From assembly GCA_031376385.1 (NCBI GenBank), contig JANMDQ010000015.1, positions 62,001 through 126,000 of the forward strand: a stretch of DNA of 64,000 nt. The letters run 5' to 3'. How positions within the stretch are numbered: the first letter of the stretch is position 1; every line of letters starts with the position of its first letter. The DNA comes from Aquisediminimonas sp031376385. Its GTDB lineage: Bacteria; Pseudomonadota; Alphaproteobacteria; Sphingomonadales; Sphingomonadaceae. Positions 1 to 7,626 of the stretch are shown here, in pieces. The translations under genes were made by a program, and so were the position numbers. The notes beneath the pieces were generated by a model. That model saw nothing but the letters and a program-made list of their open reading frames with translations. It was not told the origin of the DNA and made no database searches.

Positions 1-13
1 ATGGCGTTAAACA

Positions 14-104
14 CCGTTCGGGCTGAGCTTGTCGAAGCCTTCCCTTTCTTACTATGGGTGGACTGAAAAAGAAGGGAGGGCTTCGACAGGCTCAGCCCGA
101 ACGG
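14..104. repeat. Palindromic intergenic repeat, CTGAGC/GTCGAAG family
   Basis: Two arms of about 35 bases, 14-50 and 69-104, are near-perfect reverse complements and begin and end with CCGTTCGGG / CCCGAACGG. They flank an 18-base loop. A close copy sits at 14172-14257 and a shorter relative at 1617-1696. The element could form a strong hairpin in RNA just ahead of the gene at 118. Confidence 0.85.
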
Positions 105-117
105 GAATTGAACGATA

Positions 118-699
118 GTGAAAAGAATAGCCGTCTATTGCGGATCAGCCACGCCTGCTGATCCCATTTACATCGAAACCGCCCGCATGGTGGGCCGGAC
201 GCTTGCTGAGCGCGGCATAGGCGTGGTTTACGGCGGCGGTCGTTTGGGCCTGATGGGGGCCATTGCTGACGCGGCGCTCGCTGCTGGCGGCGAAGTGATT
301 GGCGTCATCCCTGAGGCGCTTCGTGATGCTGAAGTCGCGCATCTTGGATGCACGGAACTCATAATCGTTCCGGGAATGCACGAACGCAAAAAACTGTTCA
401 CCGATTTGTCCGATGGGTTTCTGACGATACCCGGCGGTGTCGGCACGATGGATGAGCTGTGGGAGGCGATCAGCTGGGCACAGCTCGGCTATCATGACAA
501 GCCTTGCGGCGTCCTCAATGTCGCTGGCTTCTATGACAAGCTGATCGAATTTAACGCCCATATGATTGAGGTCGGCTTTGTCCGCGCGCAGCACGCCGGG
601 ATCATGATCGCGGACGCGGATTTGAACGCGCTGCTGCGGCGGATGGCGGATTATGTGCCCCACAAGAGCATCTTTGCGATGAAGGCAGAGGATCTTTGA
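118..699 (+). CDS. LOG family (TIGR00730) Rossmann-fold protein
   Basis: A 193-residue cytosolic protein of the LOG / lysine-decarboxylase-like family. Characterised members are phosphoribohydrolases that release free cytokinin bases from nucleoside 5'-monophosphates; many bacterial members have no proven substrate. Visible signatures are the glycine-rich GGGRLGLMG (residues 39-47), MHERK (87-91) and the family motif PGGVGTMDE (105-113), which holds the catalytic glutamate. Length is normal for the family. The start is a GTG 13 bases after the palindromic repeat with only a weak ribosome site. The stop overlaps the next gene by four bases (TTGA), so the two are translationally coupled. The family assignment is firm; the in vivo substrate is not shown by sequence. 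Confidence 0.9.
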   Translation: MKRIAVYCGSATPADPIYIETARMVGRTLAERGIGVVYGGGRLGLMGAIADAALAAGGEVIGVIPEALRDAEVAHLGCTELIIVPGMHERKKLFTDLSDGFLTIPGGVGTMDELWEAISWAQLGYHDKPCGVLNVAGFYDKLIEFNAHMIEVGFVRAQHAGIMIADADLNALLRRMADYVPHKSIFAMKAEDL

Positions 700-1610
700 C
701 CGACCGCGCGGCCCTTGTCATTCACGCACGGGACGCCATTGCCAAAGGGTCGCGATCATTCGCGCTGGCGTCCAGATTGTTCGACACTGTAACCCGCGAA
801 CGGGCGTGGTTGCTGTATAGCTGGTGCCGCAAATGTGATGATATTGCAGACGGGCAGGATCACGGCGGGGCTCTGACGGCAGTTGATAATCCGCTTGAGC
901 GCTTGACCTATCTGCGATCCATGACGGAGCGCGCGTTGGCAGGTCAGGTGACGGGAGAGCCTGCTTTCGATGCGTTGGGATTGGTCGTGCAGGAATGCGC
1001 CATTCCCCACGCATGGCCGCGCGATTTGATCCAGGGTTTTGCGATGGACGCCGATGCCTTCTCGCCCAACACGACTGAGGATCTGCTGACTTACTGCTAT
1101 CATGTCGCGGGTGTCGTTGGCCTGATGATGGCCGTGATCATGGGCGTTTCGCCGGACGATGAAGAAACGCTGGGTCACGCCAATGATCTGGGGCTGGCAT
1201 TTCAGCTGGCCAATATCGCGCGCGACGTGCGGGAGGATGCAGACGGCGGACGCTGTTATATTCCTGCGGATTGGCTGGCGGAGTTTGAGATCACAAAACC
1301 GTTCGTGTCGAGCCTAGTCGAGACGCCGGGGAGCACGCGCCTGTGTCTCGACTGGGCTCAACACGAACGGATGGGTTTGGTCGGCGCGCGCCTCGCCAAA
1401 ATGGCAGGCGAATATGAAGCCAGCGCCCGGATCGGGGCTGAGCGGCTGCCATTCCGATCCCGCTGGGCCGTGCTGGCAGCGGCGGGCATTTACGGGGATA
1501 TCGCGCGTAAAGTCGGAAAGCGCGGGGCAGGAGCCTGGGACAGCCGCGTTTTCACCAGCAGTGCTGGCAAGGCAGGTTGGGTCGCCAAGGCACTGATGCA
1601 GGCATTTTAG
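696..1610 (+). CDS. crtB: Phytoene synthase (squalene/phytoene synthase family)
   Basis: Condenses two geranylgeranyl diphosphates to phytoene, the first committed step of carotenoid synthesis; sphingomonads are typically yellow through nostoxanthin or zeaxanthin. The protein has 304 residues. The first aspartate-rich motif DDIAD is at residues 48-52 and the second, NIARDVREDA, at about 173-182, followed by CYIPADWL. The C-terminal segment WAVLAAAGIYGDI is typical of bacterial CrtB. It starts at a TTG overlapping the LOG stop. Residues 202-225 (PFVSS to QHER) are encoded by a complete palindromic repeat of 72 bases inserted in frame; the flanks align with the family without it. No other carotenoid genes lie in the window, so this copy may be a stand-alone crtB locus. 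Confidence 0.92.
   Translation: MTDRAALVIHARDAIAKGSRSFALASRLFDTVTRERAWLLYSWCRKCDDIADGQDHGGALTAVDNPLERLTYLRSMTERALAGQVTGEPAFDALGLVVQECAIPHAWPRDLIQGFAMDADAFSPNTTEDLLTYCYHVAGVVGLMMAVIMGVSPDDEETLGHANDLGLAFQLANIARDVREDADGGRCYIPADWLAEFEITKPFVSSLVETPGSTRLCLDWAQHERMGLVGARLAKMAGEYEASARIGAERLPFRSRWAVLAAAGIYGDIARKVGKRGAGAWDSRVFTSSAGKAGWVAKALMQAF
1299..1370. repeat. Palindromic repeat inserted in frame within crtB
   Basis: Arms 1299-1326 and 1343-1370 are reverse complements with three mismatches in 28 bases and start with CCGTTCGTGT. The same arm occurs between genes at 12873, 43580 and 47124. The unit is exactly 72 bases and begins on a codon boundary, so it adds 24 codons without a stop. It resembles in concept the protein-embedded palindromic elements known from Rickettsia. 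Confidence 0.85.
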
Positions 1611-1616
1611 CTGCAT

Positions 1617-1696
1617 CCTTCCCTGAGCTTGTCGAAGGGTCGTTTTTGCTACGGACCAGAAGTCAAAGACGGCCCTTCGACAAGCTCAGGGAAGGG
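1617..1696. repeat. Palindromic repeat between convergent genes
   Basis: Arms of about 25 bases (CCTTCCCTGAGCTTGTCGAA and its complement) flank a loop of about 30 bases. It fills the gap between the converging crtB and SDR genes and could act as a bidirectional terminator-like hairpin, although no long T tract follows. Confidence 0.8.
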
Positions 1697-1713
1697 TAGT
1701 TTTAGCTCGACCG

Positions 1714-2502
1714 CTACGCATCAATCCCATCGCCAATCGAAGCATGGGCAACGCCGCCATCGACTGTGATCGTATCGCCCACCACATAATTGCCAGCATT
1801 GCTCGCCAGATAAATGGCTGCCGCTGCCATATCTTCGGGAACACCGATGCGGCGCGAAGGAATGCGCTTGGCCACAGCATCGCCGTGATCGCGGGCGGCA
1901 CGGTTCATGTCGGACGCAAAGGCACCCGGCGCAATGGACGTGACGTTAATTCCGTCTTTGACCAGTTCCGCCGCCATCCGTTTGGTCAAATAGATGAGGC
2001 CGGATTTGGACGCGTGGTAGCTATATGTATCCCAAGGGTTGAGCCGGATACCGTCTATTGACGTGATCATGATGACCTTAGCTGGCTGAGCCGCAGACGC
2101 AGCAGCCTTCAACTGGGGGTGCAGGGCTTGGGTGAGGAAGAAGGGGGATTTGATGTTCAAATCCATCACCTTGTCCCAACCCACTTCAGGGAATTCGGTA
2201 AATGGCGCGCCCCACGCGGCTCCTGCATTGTTCACAAGAATATCAAGCTTTTCTTCGCGCTCGGCAAAAGCGGCGGCCAGCGCCTTGCAGCCTTCGACGC
2301 TGGAGACATCCATGGGGAGCGGGATGCAGTTTGGTCCCAGTTCGGCGGCCGTTTCCGCGCAAGCGTCAGCCTTACGTGACGAAATATAGACTTTGGCACC
2401 TTGAGCGATGAAGCCTTGGGCAATCATCTTGCCGATATTCTTGGAACCGCCCGTGATGAGGGCAACGCGCCCTTCGAGGCTGAAAAGTTTGGTAACGTCC
2501 AT
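1714..2502 (-). CDS. SDR family NAD(P)-dependent oxidoreductase
   Basis: A classical short-chain dehydrogenase of 262 residues. The cofactor motif TGGSKNIG follows the first beta strand, NNAG is present, and the active-site pair is YSYHASK (Y-x3-K). The C-terminal DTITVDGG is usual. The start at 2502 is preferred over the ATG at 2508 because GGGAGA lies eight bases upstream; longer in-frame starts would run into the palindromic repeat at 2529-2606. It lies downstream of two acyl-CoA dehydrogenases on the same strand, so a role in oxidising or reducing a hydroxyacyl or keto intermediate is likely. The exact substrate cannot be read from sequence. Confidence 0.88.
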   Translation of the reverse strand: MDVTKLFSLEGRVALITGGSKNIGKMIAQGFIAQGAKVYISSRKADACAETAAELGPNCIPLPMDVSSVEGCKALAAAFAEREEKLDILVNNAGAAWGAPFTEFPEVGWDKVMDLNIKSPFFLTQALHPQLKAAASAAQPAKVIMITSIDGIRLNPWDTYSYHASKSGLIYLTKRMAAELVKDGINVTSIAPGAFASDMNRAARDHGDAVAKRIPSRRIGVPEDMAAAAIYLASNAGNYVVGDTITVDGGVAHASIGDGIDA

Positions 2503-2528
2503 GATCATTTTCTCCCAGTATTCTCGGA

Positions 2529-2606
2529 CGTCATTGCGAGCGCAGCGCGGCAATCCAGAATGCGTGCCGCTGACTCTGGATTGCCGCGCTGCGCTCGCAA
2601 TGACGC
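2529..2606. repeat. Palindromic repeat, GTCATTGCGAGCGCAGC family
   Basis: Arms 2529-2559 and 2574-2606 are almost perfect reverse complements (GCGTCATTGCGAGCGCAGCG at the tips). It separates the SDR gene from the acyl-CoA dehydrogenase gene upstream of it on the minus strand. Its sequence is unrelated to the CTGAGC family. Confidence 0.8.
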
Positions 2607-2613
2607 GCGAAGT

Positions 2614-3750
2614 TCAATATCCGTTCATTGTCGCCACGCGGTCGGCGTGGAAATAGGCATCACCGAAAAATTCGTTTAAAGACCGATCACGCTTCATATA
2701 AAGCCCGATGTCATAGGCATCGGTCATGCCCATGCCGCCGTGCATTTGCACCCCTTCGCGCACCGCCAAGTTGCAAGCCAATCCGGCCTTCGCCTTCGCT
2801 GCCGCCACAAAGACATCAGCCCGCGCTTCGCCGTCATCCATCATATTCTGGGCCTTCAGGACAATCGATCGCGCTGCCTCCATCTCCCCATAAAGATGCG
2901 CCGCGCGGTGTTGAAGCGCCTGAAATTCGCCAATCAACTGGCCGAATTGCTTGCGCTGTTTCAAATAAGCAAAGGTCATATCCATTGCGCCTGTGCCCAC
3001 GCCTACCATTTCCGCCGCTGCGCCTGCGCGCCCCGCATCAAGCAGCTTGGTGAGCACGGCCCAGCCGCCATCAACGTCACCAATGACAGCGTCCGCCGTC
3101 ACTTCCACGCCGTCAAACTTTACATGCGCGGCCATGCTGGAATCGACCAAACGCGCCGCGTCAAGTGTCATGCCAACCGCATCCTTATCAACGGCAAACA
3201 GCGTCAGCCCATCCGTTTCCCCCGCAGCCCCCGCCGTGCGCGCCGCGACGATGATCATATCGGCAGACGCGCCCTGCACGACAAATTGCTTGGTTCCAGA
3301 GATTTTGAACCCATTGCCGCTGCGTTCGGCGCGCGCATTGATTTTTTCGGGCCTGTGCTTCGCGCCTTCATCAATCGCGACGCTAATGACAGTTTCGCCC
3401 GCAATAATGCCGGGAAACCAGCGGTCACGCATGTCTTTGCCAGATGATTTAAGCGCCTCGACAGCGATGACAGCCGTTGTCAAAAACGGCGAAGGCGTCA
3501 AATTCCGGCCCACTTCCTCCAAGACAATCCCTGCCTCAACATGGCCCATACCCAAGCCGCCGTCGGCTTCGGGGATGAGGATGCCCGTAAAGCCCATTTC
3601 GGCAAATTGTTTCCAAAGCGCATGGGCAAAGCCGTCTTTGCAGCCCATGTCGCGATATTTGCGGAAATGAGCCGGCGGCGCTTCGCTCAGCATGAAATCC
3701 CGCGCACTGTCGCGCAGCATGGATTGGTCGTCGTTAAGGGTCATGGCCAT
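2614..3750 (-). CDS. Acyl-CoA dehydrogenase family protein (short, FadE-type subunit)
   Basis: A flavoprotein of 378 residues of the acyl-CoA dehydrogenase family, which introduces an alpha-beta double bond into acyl-CoA esters. The N-terminal helical domain includes the segment around GLGMGHVEAG, the central beta domain carries SGTKQFVVQGA, and the C-terminal FAD helix domain carries RKQFGQLIGEFQALQH and MHGGMGMTD. The C-terminus reads NEFFGDAYFHAD instead of the EGT-type segment that holds the catalytic glutamate in many members. Its neighbour at 3950 has the intact EGGTSE segment, so the two may form a mixed complex like the alpha2-beta2 ChsE enzymes of steroid catabolism. Family is certain; substrate and subunit pairing are inference. 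Confidence 0.9.
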   Translation of the reverse strand: MAMTLNDDQSMLRDSARDFMLSEAPPAHFRKYRDMGCKDGFAHALWKQFAEMGFTGILIPEADGGLGMGHVEAGIVLEEVGRNLTPSPFLTTAVIAVEALKSSGKDMRDRWFPGIIAGETVISVAIDEGAKHRPEKINARAERSGNGFKISGTKQFVVQGASADMIIVAARTAGAAGETDGLTLFAVDKDAVGMTLDAARLVDSSMAAHVKFDGVEVTADAVIGDVDGGWAVLTKLLDAGRAGAAAEMVGVGTGAMDMTFAYLKQRKQFGQLIGEFQALQHRAAHLYGEMEAARSIVLKAQNMMDDGEARADVFVAAAKAKAGLACNLAVREGVQMHGGMGMTDAYDIGLYMKRDRSLNEFFGDAYFHADRVATMNGY

Positions 3751-3770
3751 GTTTATCGTCCTAATTGTCC

Positions 3771-3957
3771 CTCCCCATTGGCGGGGGAGGATAGAGTTGG
3801 CTTGGCAGCTTGCTGCCTAGCAACTCTTGGAGAGGGGGAAGTCGCAGATGCTGAAGTGGTTGGTTGTGCCCCCTCTCCCGCTGCGACTAGGTTCGCCAAA
3901 AAGCTTACCAAGTCTCGCTCCCTCCCCCGCGAAGGGGGGAGGGGTATTTTTACCCCC
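3771..3957. repeat. Long intergenic repeat, copy 1
   Basis: A segment of about 185 bases rich in CCTCCCC/GGGGGAGG blocks. The core, from GAGTTGGCTTGGCAGCTTGC to TTGGAGAGGGGG, is nearly identical to 11105-11148. It ends in another CCTCCCCC/GGGGGAGG hairpin. It lies between two acyl-CoA dehydrogenase genes. Confidence 0.8.
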
Positions 3958-5110
3958 CCGGCATTTCCAATATACGCTTCGACACCACGTTCAGCATCAC
4001 TTCGCTCGTCCCGCCTTCAATGCTATTCGCTTTGGTGCGCAGCCAGGCGCGGGCCTTTGCCCCGCCCTTTGTGCGCGCACTGTCCCATTCCAGCGCGTCT
4101 GATCCGCCAAGCGACATGACCAGTTCATTGCGGCGCTTATTGAGTTCGGTGCCCGCATATTTCATCAGGTTGGAATAAGCAGGATGCGCTTTGCCAGTTT
4201 TCCATTCATCCATGAACCGTTCGCTGTGCGCGCGGAAGGCGAGGTTATCGACATCGAACAGCGCCATTTGCGCGCGCAGCACTGGCTCTTCATCCAAGAC
4301 TGCCTTGAACGCGCCGCCAAGCGAAGTTGCGCCGCCGTCGCCGCCCATGCCGGAAATCATTTCGCGTTCATGGCCCAGCAGATATTTGGCAACGTCCCAA
4401 CCCCGGTTCACCTCGCCAACGATTTGATGCTTTGGCACAACAACATCATCAAAGAATGTTTCGCAAAAGGGTGAACTGCCACTGATCAGCAGGATCGGCT
4501 TGGTGGTCACGCCCGGCGTTTTCATATCAAACAGCAGAAAAGATATGCCCTGATATTTATTGGTTTTATCCGTGCGGACCAGGCAGAAAATCCAGTCGGC
4601 CTTGTCGGCATAACTCGTCCAGATTTTCTGACCATTGACGACCCAATGATCCCCTTTGTCTTCGCCATAGGTTTGCATCGACACCAGATCGCTGCCGGAG
4701 CCAGGTTCGGAATAACCCTGACACCAGCGGATTTCGCCGCGCGCGATTTGGCCGAGATAATGGACCTTTTGGTCTTCAGTGCCGAATTTCAGCAGCGCTG
4801 GGCCAAGCATCCAGATGCCAAAGCTATTGAGCGGCGAACGACAACCAAGCTTTGCCATTTCAGACCGGAGAATTTTCGTTTCAGCCGCCGATAGCCCTGC
4901 GCCGCCATAAGCTTTGGGCCAATCGGGAACAGTATAGCCCTTGGCCGCGCACCGGTTCATCCAGTCCTTCTGGGCCTGCGATTGAAACTTAAAATCGCGA
5001 CCGCCCCAGCAGGTGTCCTCTTCACTGCGCGCTGGCGTGCGCATTTCGGGCGGGCAATTTTCTTCGAGCCAGCTGCGGGCTTCGGCGCGGAAAGCTTCAA
5101 GATCGCTCAT
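3950..5110 (-). CDS. Acyl-CoA dehydrogenase family protein (catalytic-type subunit)
   Basis: An acyl-CoA dehydrogenase of 386 residues. It contains QGYSEPGSGSDL for FAD and substrate contact, WVVNGQKIWTS in the beta domain, RAWLRTKANSIEGG near the end, and EGGTSEVMLNVVSKRIL at the C-terminus, where the active-site glutamate is expected. The start at 5110 is chosen because GGAGGAGG lies five to six bases upstream; a start 15 bases further out would overlap that site. It is the first gene of the minus-strand set (this gene, ACAD at 2614, SDR at 1714) and is divergent from the SDR at 5268 across a 157-base promoter region that carries an operator-like site. Confidence 0.92.
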   Translation of the reverse strand: MSDLEAFRAEARSWLEENCPPEMRTPARSEEDTCWGGRDFKFQSQAQKDWMNRCAAKGYTVPDWPKAYGGAGLSAAETKILRSEMAKLGCRSPLNSFGIWMLGPALLKFGTEDQKVHYLGQIARGEIRWCQGYSEPGSGSDLVSMQTYGEDKGDHWVVNGQKIWTSYADKADWIFCLVRTDKTNKYQGISFLLFDMKTPGVTTKPILLISGSSPFCETFFDDVVVPKHQIVGEVNRGWDVAKYLLGHEREMISGMGGDGGATSLGGAFKAVLDEEPVLRAQMALFDVDNLAFRAHSERFMDEWKTGKAHPAYSNLMKYAGTELNKRRNELVMSLGGSDALEWDSARTKGGAKARAWLRTKANSIEGGTSEVMLNVVSKRILEMPGG

Positions 5111-5155
5111 TTGATCCTCCTCCAAATTACATTTCTATTATGAGGATCGGTCTGC

Positions 5156-5171
5156 TTTACGCAAGCGTCAA
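5156..5171. promoter_or_regulatory. Operator-like site A, TTTACGCAAGCGTCAA
   Basis: The 16-base imperfect dyad lies in the divergent promoter region between the ACAD at 3950 and the SDR at 5268. It matches the complement of the site at 7585-7600 in 14 of 16 positions. The shape ACG-N4-CGT resembles the boxes reported for MerR-type regulators of branched-chain acyl-CoA catabolism (LiuR). The match to that family is from memory and is tentative. Confidence 0.45.
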
Positions 5172-5267
5172 CTTGTCCGCCCGCCTTGCCGTAGCGGCAA
5201 AGTGCAGGCCGTTGACCGCAAGCAATACAAGGCACAGGATAAGTACATAATCATAAGGAGAGAGATG

Positions 5268-6131
5268 ATGAGATTCGCAGGCAAGACCGCAGTCATCACA
5301 GGCGCAGCATCCGGCATTGGCAAGGCGACATGCCTGCTGTTCGCCCGCGAAGGCGCGACGGTGATCGCAGCGGATATTGATGAGGAAGGCGGCGAAGAAC
5401 TGGCCGCAACCTCCAACGGCAAAATTCACTTCAAACGCACAGACGTTTGTTCCGTTGATGACATCAAAGCCCTGATGGATTTTGCGGCAGCCAAAACCGG
5501 CGGCATTGATGTGGTGTTCAACAATGCAGGCGCTGGCGGCGATAAAGCGCCAATAGACGAAATTGAGGCCGAAGGCTGGGACCGGACAATGGATCTGCTG
5601 CTCCGCTCTGTCGCGATGGGCATTCGCCACGCCACACCGCACATGATCGGTCGGCAAGGGGCGTCGTTTGTAAACACGGCCAGCGTCGCGTCTCTCGCCG
5701 CAGGGTTTTCGCCAACGGCCTATGCTGTTGCCAAGGCGGGCGTGCTGCATCTTTCCAAAGTGGCGGCAACGGATTTGGCCAAGCACAACATCCGCTGCAA
5801 CGCGATTTGCCCCGGCTTCATTCAAACCAATATCTTTTCATCCTCCATCGATATTCCTGAGGAACGGCGCGCAGAGGCCAATGCCGTGATTTTTGAGATT
5901 TCAAATCACACTCAGCCCGTCAAACGCGGCGGTCAGCCAGACGATATTGCCAATATGGTGGCTTTTTTAGCGAGCGCAGAGGCTGGCTTCATTACCGGCA
6001 GCCATTTCGTCGTCGATGGCGGGATCACAACGGGCCAGCCCAGTTCATGGGATGAAAATTCGCCCGGGATGTTTCAATCGCTGCAAGCCTTTGTCGATAG
6101 TGTCGCACCGACGGAGAATGCCGCGACGTGA
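5268..6131 (+). CDS. SDR family oxidoreductase
   Basis: A 287-residue short-chain dehydrogenase with TGAASGIG for the cofactor, NNAGAGG after the fourth strand and a YAVAK active-site pair (AYAVAKAG). The C-terminal SHFVVDGG is normal, followed by an acidic tail of about 25 residues. The start at 5268 is favoured over 5265 because AAGGAG lies seven bases upstream. It opens the plus-strand operon, and its TGA overlaps the GTG start of the transporter by four bases. Likely acts on a hydroxyacyl-CoA or alcohol intermediate; a levulinyl-CoA reductase-like role is one possibility suggested by the ACAD/kinase pair downstream. Confidence 0.88.
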   Translation: MRFAGKTAVITGAASGIGKATCLLFAREGATVIAADIDEEGGEELAATSNGKIHFKRTDVCSVDDIKALMDFAAAKTGGIDVVFNNAGAGGDKAPIDEIEAEGWDRTMDLLLRSVAMGIRHATPHMIGRQGASFVNTASVASLAAGFSPTAYAVAKAGVLHLSKVAATDLAKHNIRCNAICPGFIQTNIFSSSIDIPEERRAEANAVIFEISNHTQPVKRGGQPDDIANMVAFLASAEAGFITGSHFVVDGGITTGQPSSWDENSPGMFQSLQAFVDSVAPTENAAT

Positions 6132-7555
6132 GCTTGCCGCCCGCCGAGCAGCTCCCCTTACGGATCAAGCTAGGCAACGGCTTTGGCTCAGTTGCGTTCG
6201 GCGTCAAAGACAATGGCTTTGCCACGCTTTTGCTCCTCTTTTACAATCAAGTGTTGGGGTTGGACGCGGGCACAGTTGGTTTCATTCTGCTGATTGCCTT
6301 GCTTCTCGACGCCATCGTGGATCCGATTGTGGGGATTTGGAGCGACCGCACCCGGACACGCTGGGGCAAGCGGCATCCTTGGATGTATGCCTCTATCCTG
6401 CCCATGGCTGCGAGCTGGATCATGCTGTGGCATCCGCCGGAAATGCCCAAGGAATCGCTGTATCTCTATCTGCTGCTGATTGCGTTTTTGATGCGAGCTG
6501 CGGTGTCTTGTTATGAAGTGCCGTCGCTTTCGGTCGTACCCGCGCTATCAGCGGATTATGATGAGCGAACGTCAATCACCCGCTGGCGCTATCTATTTGC
6601 GTGGGGCGGCGGGCTGTTGATGCTGACGCTGGCCTTTGGTGTTTTTCTTGTTCCCAGCGCAGACTATCCGGTCGGGCAGCTGAATGAACGGGGGTATCAG
6701 CTTTACGGCTGGACCGGCGCGTTCCTGATGGTCTTGGCCACATCGGTTGCGTCGCTGACAACGCACAGGCGTGTGGCGAAGGCGACACTGATCGGCGACG
6801 CTGAAGCCGGATCGCATCCTGGTTTGCGGCAGATCCTGAAGATTATCTCCAACCGTGCTTATCTGATCCTGATGGCCAGTTCGCTGTTCGCATTCGTTAA
6901 TCAAGGCCTCACCTTTTCCGCGACGACTTATATGATGACCTATTATTGGGAAATGCCACAGGCGGGCTTCATTGCTTACTCCGTGACATTATTCATCGGC
7001 GTGGTGGGCGCTTTTTTCCTCGTCGGTGCGCTGCAAGGGCGGATTGAAAAGCGCACTGGTGCAGTTGGCGCGGGCTGTATTGCGCTGATCGTTGGGGTTT
7101 CGCCTTACCTGCTGCGCATTGGCGGACTGTTCCCAGATAATGGCAGCCCCTTGCTTATCCCGATCCTTTTCACGCTCATCACCATCGCCAATAGTTTTGC
7201 GGTCTGTTCTATGATGCTCGGCCAATCGATGGCAGCAGACGTGGTGGAGGCATCACAGGCCGAAACTGGGGAACGATCAGAAGGGCTGTTTTTTGCAGGC
7301 TATTTTTTCGTGCAAAAGTGCGCGACGGGGTTCGGGATATTCCTAACCGGCACCATTGTGGCGCTGTCGGGCTTTCCGGCAAAAGCCGTTTCGGGCGACG
7401 TCGCGCCAGAGGTGCTGACCAGCTTATCCTATTATTTCCTCGCCATCCTTATCACCCTTTCCGTGCTCAGCATCGCCATCGTTGCCCGCTTCCCCATTCG
7501 CCGCGCCGACCATGTGGAACGGCTACGCGTGCTGGCAACACAAAATCCAGTTTAG
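6128..7555 (+). CDS. MFS transporter, GPH (MelB-like) family
   Basis: An inner-membrane carrier of 475 residues with about twelve hydrophobic segments. The glycoside-pentoside-hexuronide family signature is clear near the N-terminus: D61-A-I-V-D65-P-I-V-G, then WSDRTRTRWGKRHPW, where the two aspartates correspond to cation-binding residues in MelB. Sphingomonad members often sit in steroid, terpene or fatty-acid catabolic clusters rather than sugar operons, so a lipid-like or organic-acid substrate coupled to a cation is inferred here. It is translationally coupled to the preceding SDR. Confidence 0.88.
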   Translation: MSLPPAEQLPLRIKLGNGFGSVAFGVKDNGFATLLLLFYNQVLGLDAGTVGFILLIALLLDAIVDPIVGIWSDRTRTRWGKRHPWMYASILPMAASWIMLWHPPEMPKESLYLYLLLIAFLMRAAVSCYEVPSLSVVPALSADYDERTSITRWRYLFAWGGGLLMLTLAFGVFLVPSADYPVGQLNERGYQLYGWTGAFLMVLATSVASLTTHRRVAKATLIGDAEAGSHPGLRQILKIISNRAYLILMASSLFAFVNQGLTFSATTYMMTYYWEMPQAGFIAYSVTLFIGVVGAFFLVGALQGRIEKRTGAVGAGCIALIVGVSPYLLRIGGLFPDNGSPLLIPILFTLITIANSFAVCSMMLGQSMAADVVEASQAETGERSEGLFFAGYFFVQKCATGFGIFLTGTIVALSGFPAKAVSGDVAPEVLTSLSYYFLAILITLSVLSIAIVARFPIRRADHVERLRVLATQNPV

Positions 7556-7584
7556 GGACTGGTCAAAGCCAAAACTTGCCGCCA

Positions 7585-7601
7585 TTGACGTTTACGTAAA
7601 G
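7585..7601. promoter_or_regulatory. Operator-like site B, TTGACGTTTACGTAAA
   Basis: Lies 26 bases upstream of the ACAD start at 7627, in a 71-base gap between otherwise tightly packed genes. It holds the perfect 10-base palindrome TTTACGTAAA. Read on the other strand it is TTTACGTAAACGTCAA, a close match to site A at 5156. A regulator bound here would control an internal promoter of the operon. Confidence 0.45.
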
Positions 7602-7626
7602 ACACACAGAAGAGGATCGACTCACC

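Noticed and set aside
1..66. Short open frame from the ATG at position 1
   Set aside because: It is made of the left arm of the palindromic repeat and ends in the loop; no ribosome site or family match.
2502..2553. Longer start for the SDR at 1714
   Set aside because: The extra N-terminal residues (MPRCARNDV) are translated from the palindromic repeat and the ribosome site lies downstream of them.
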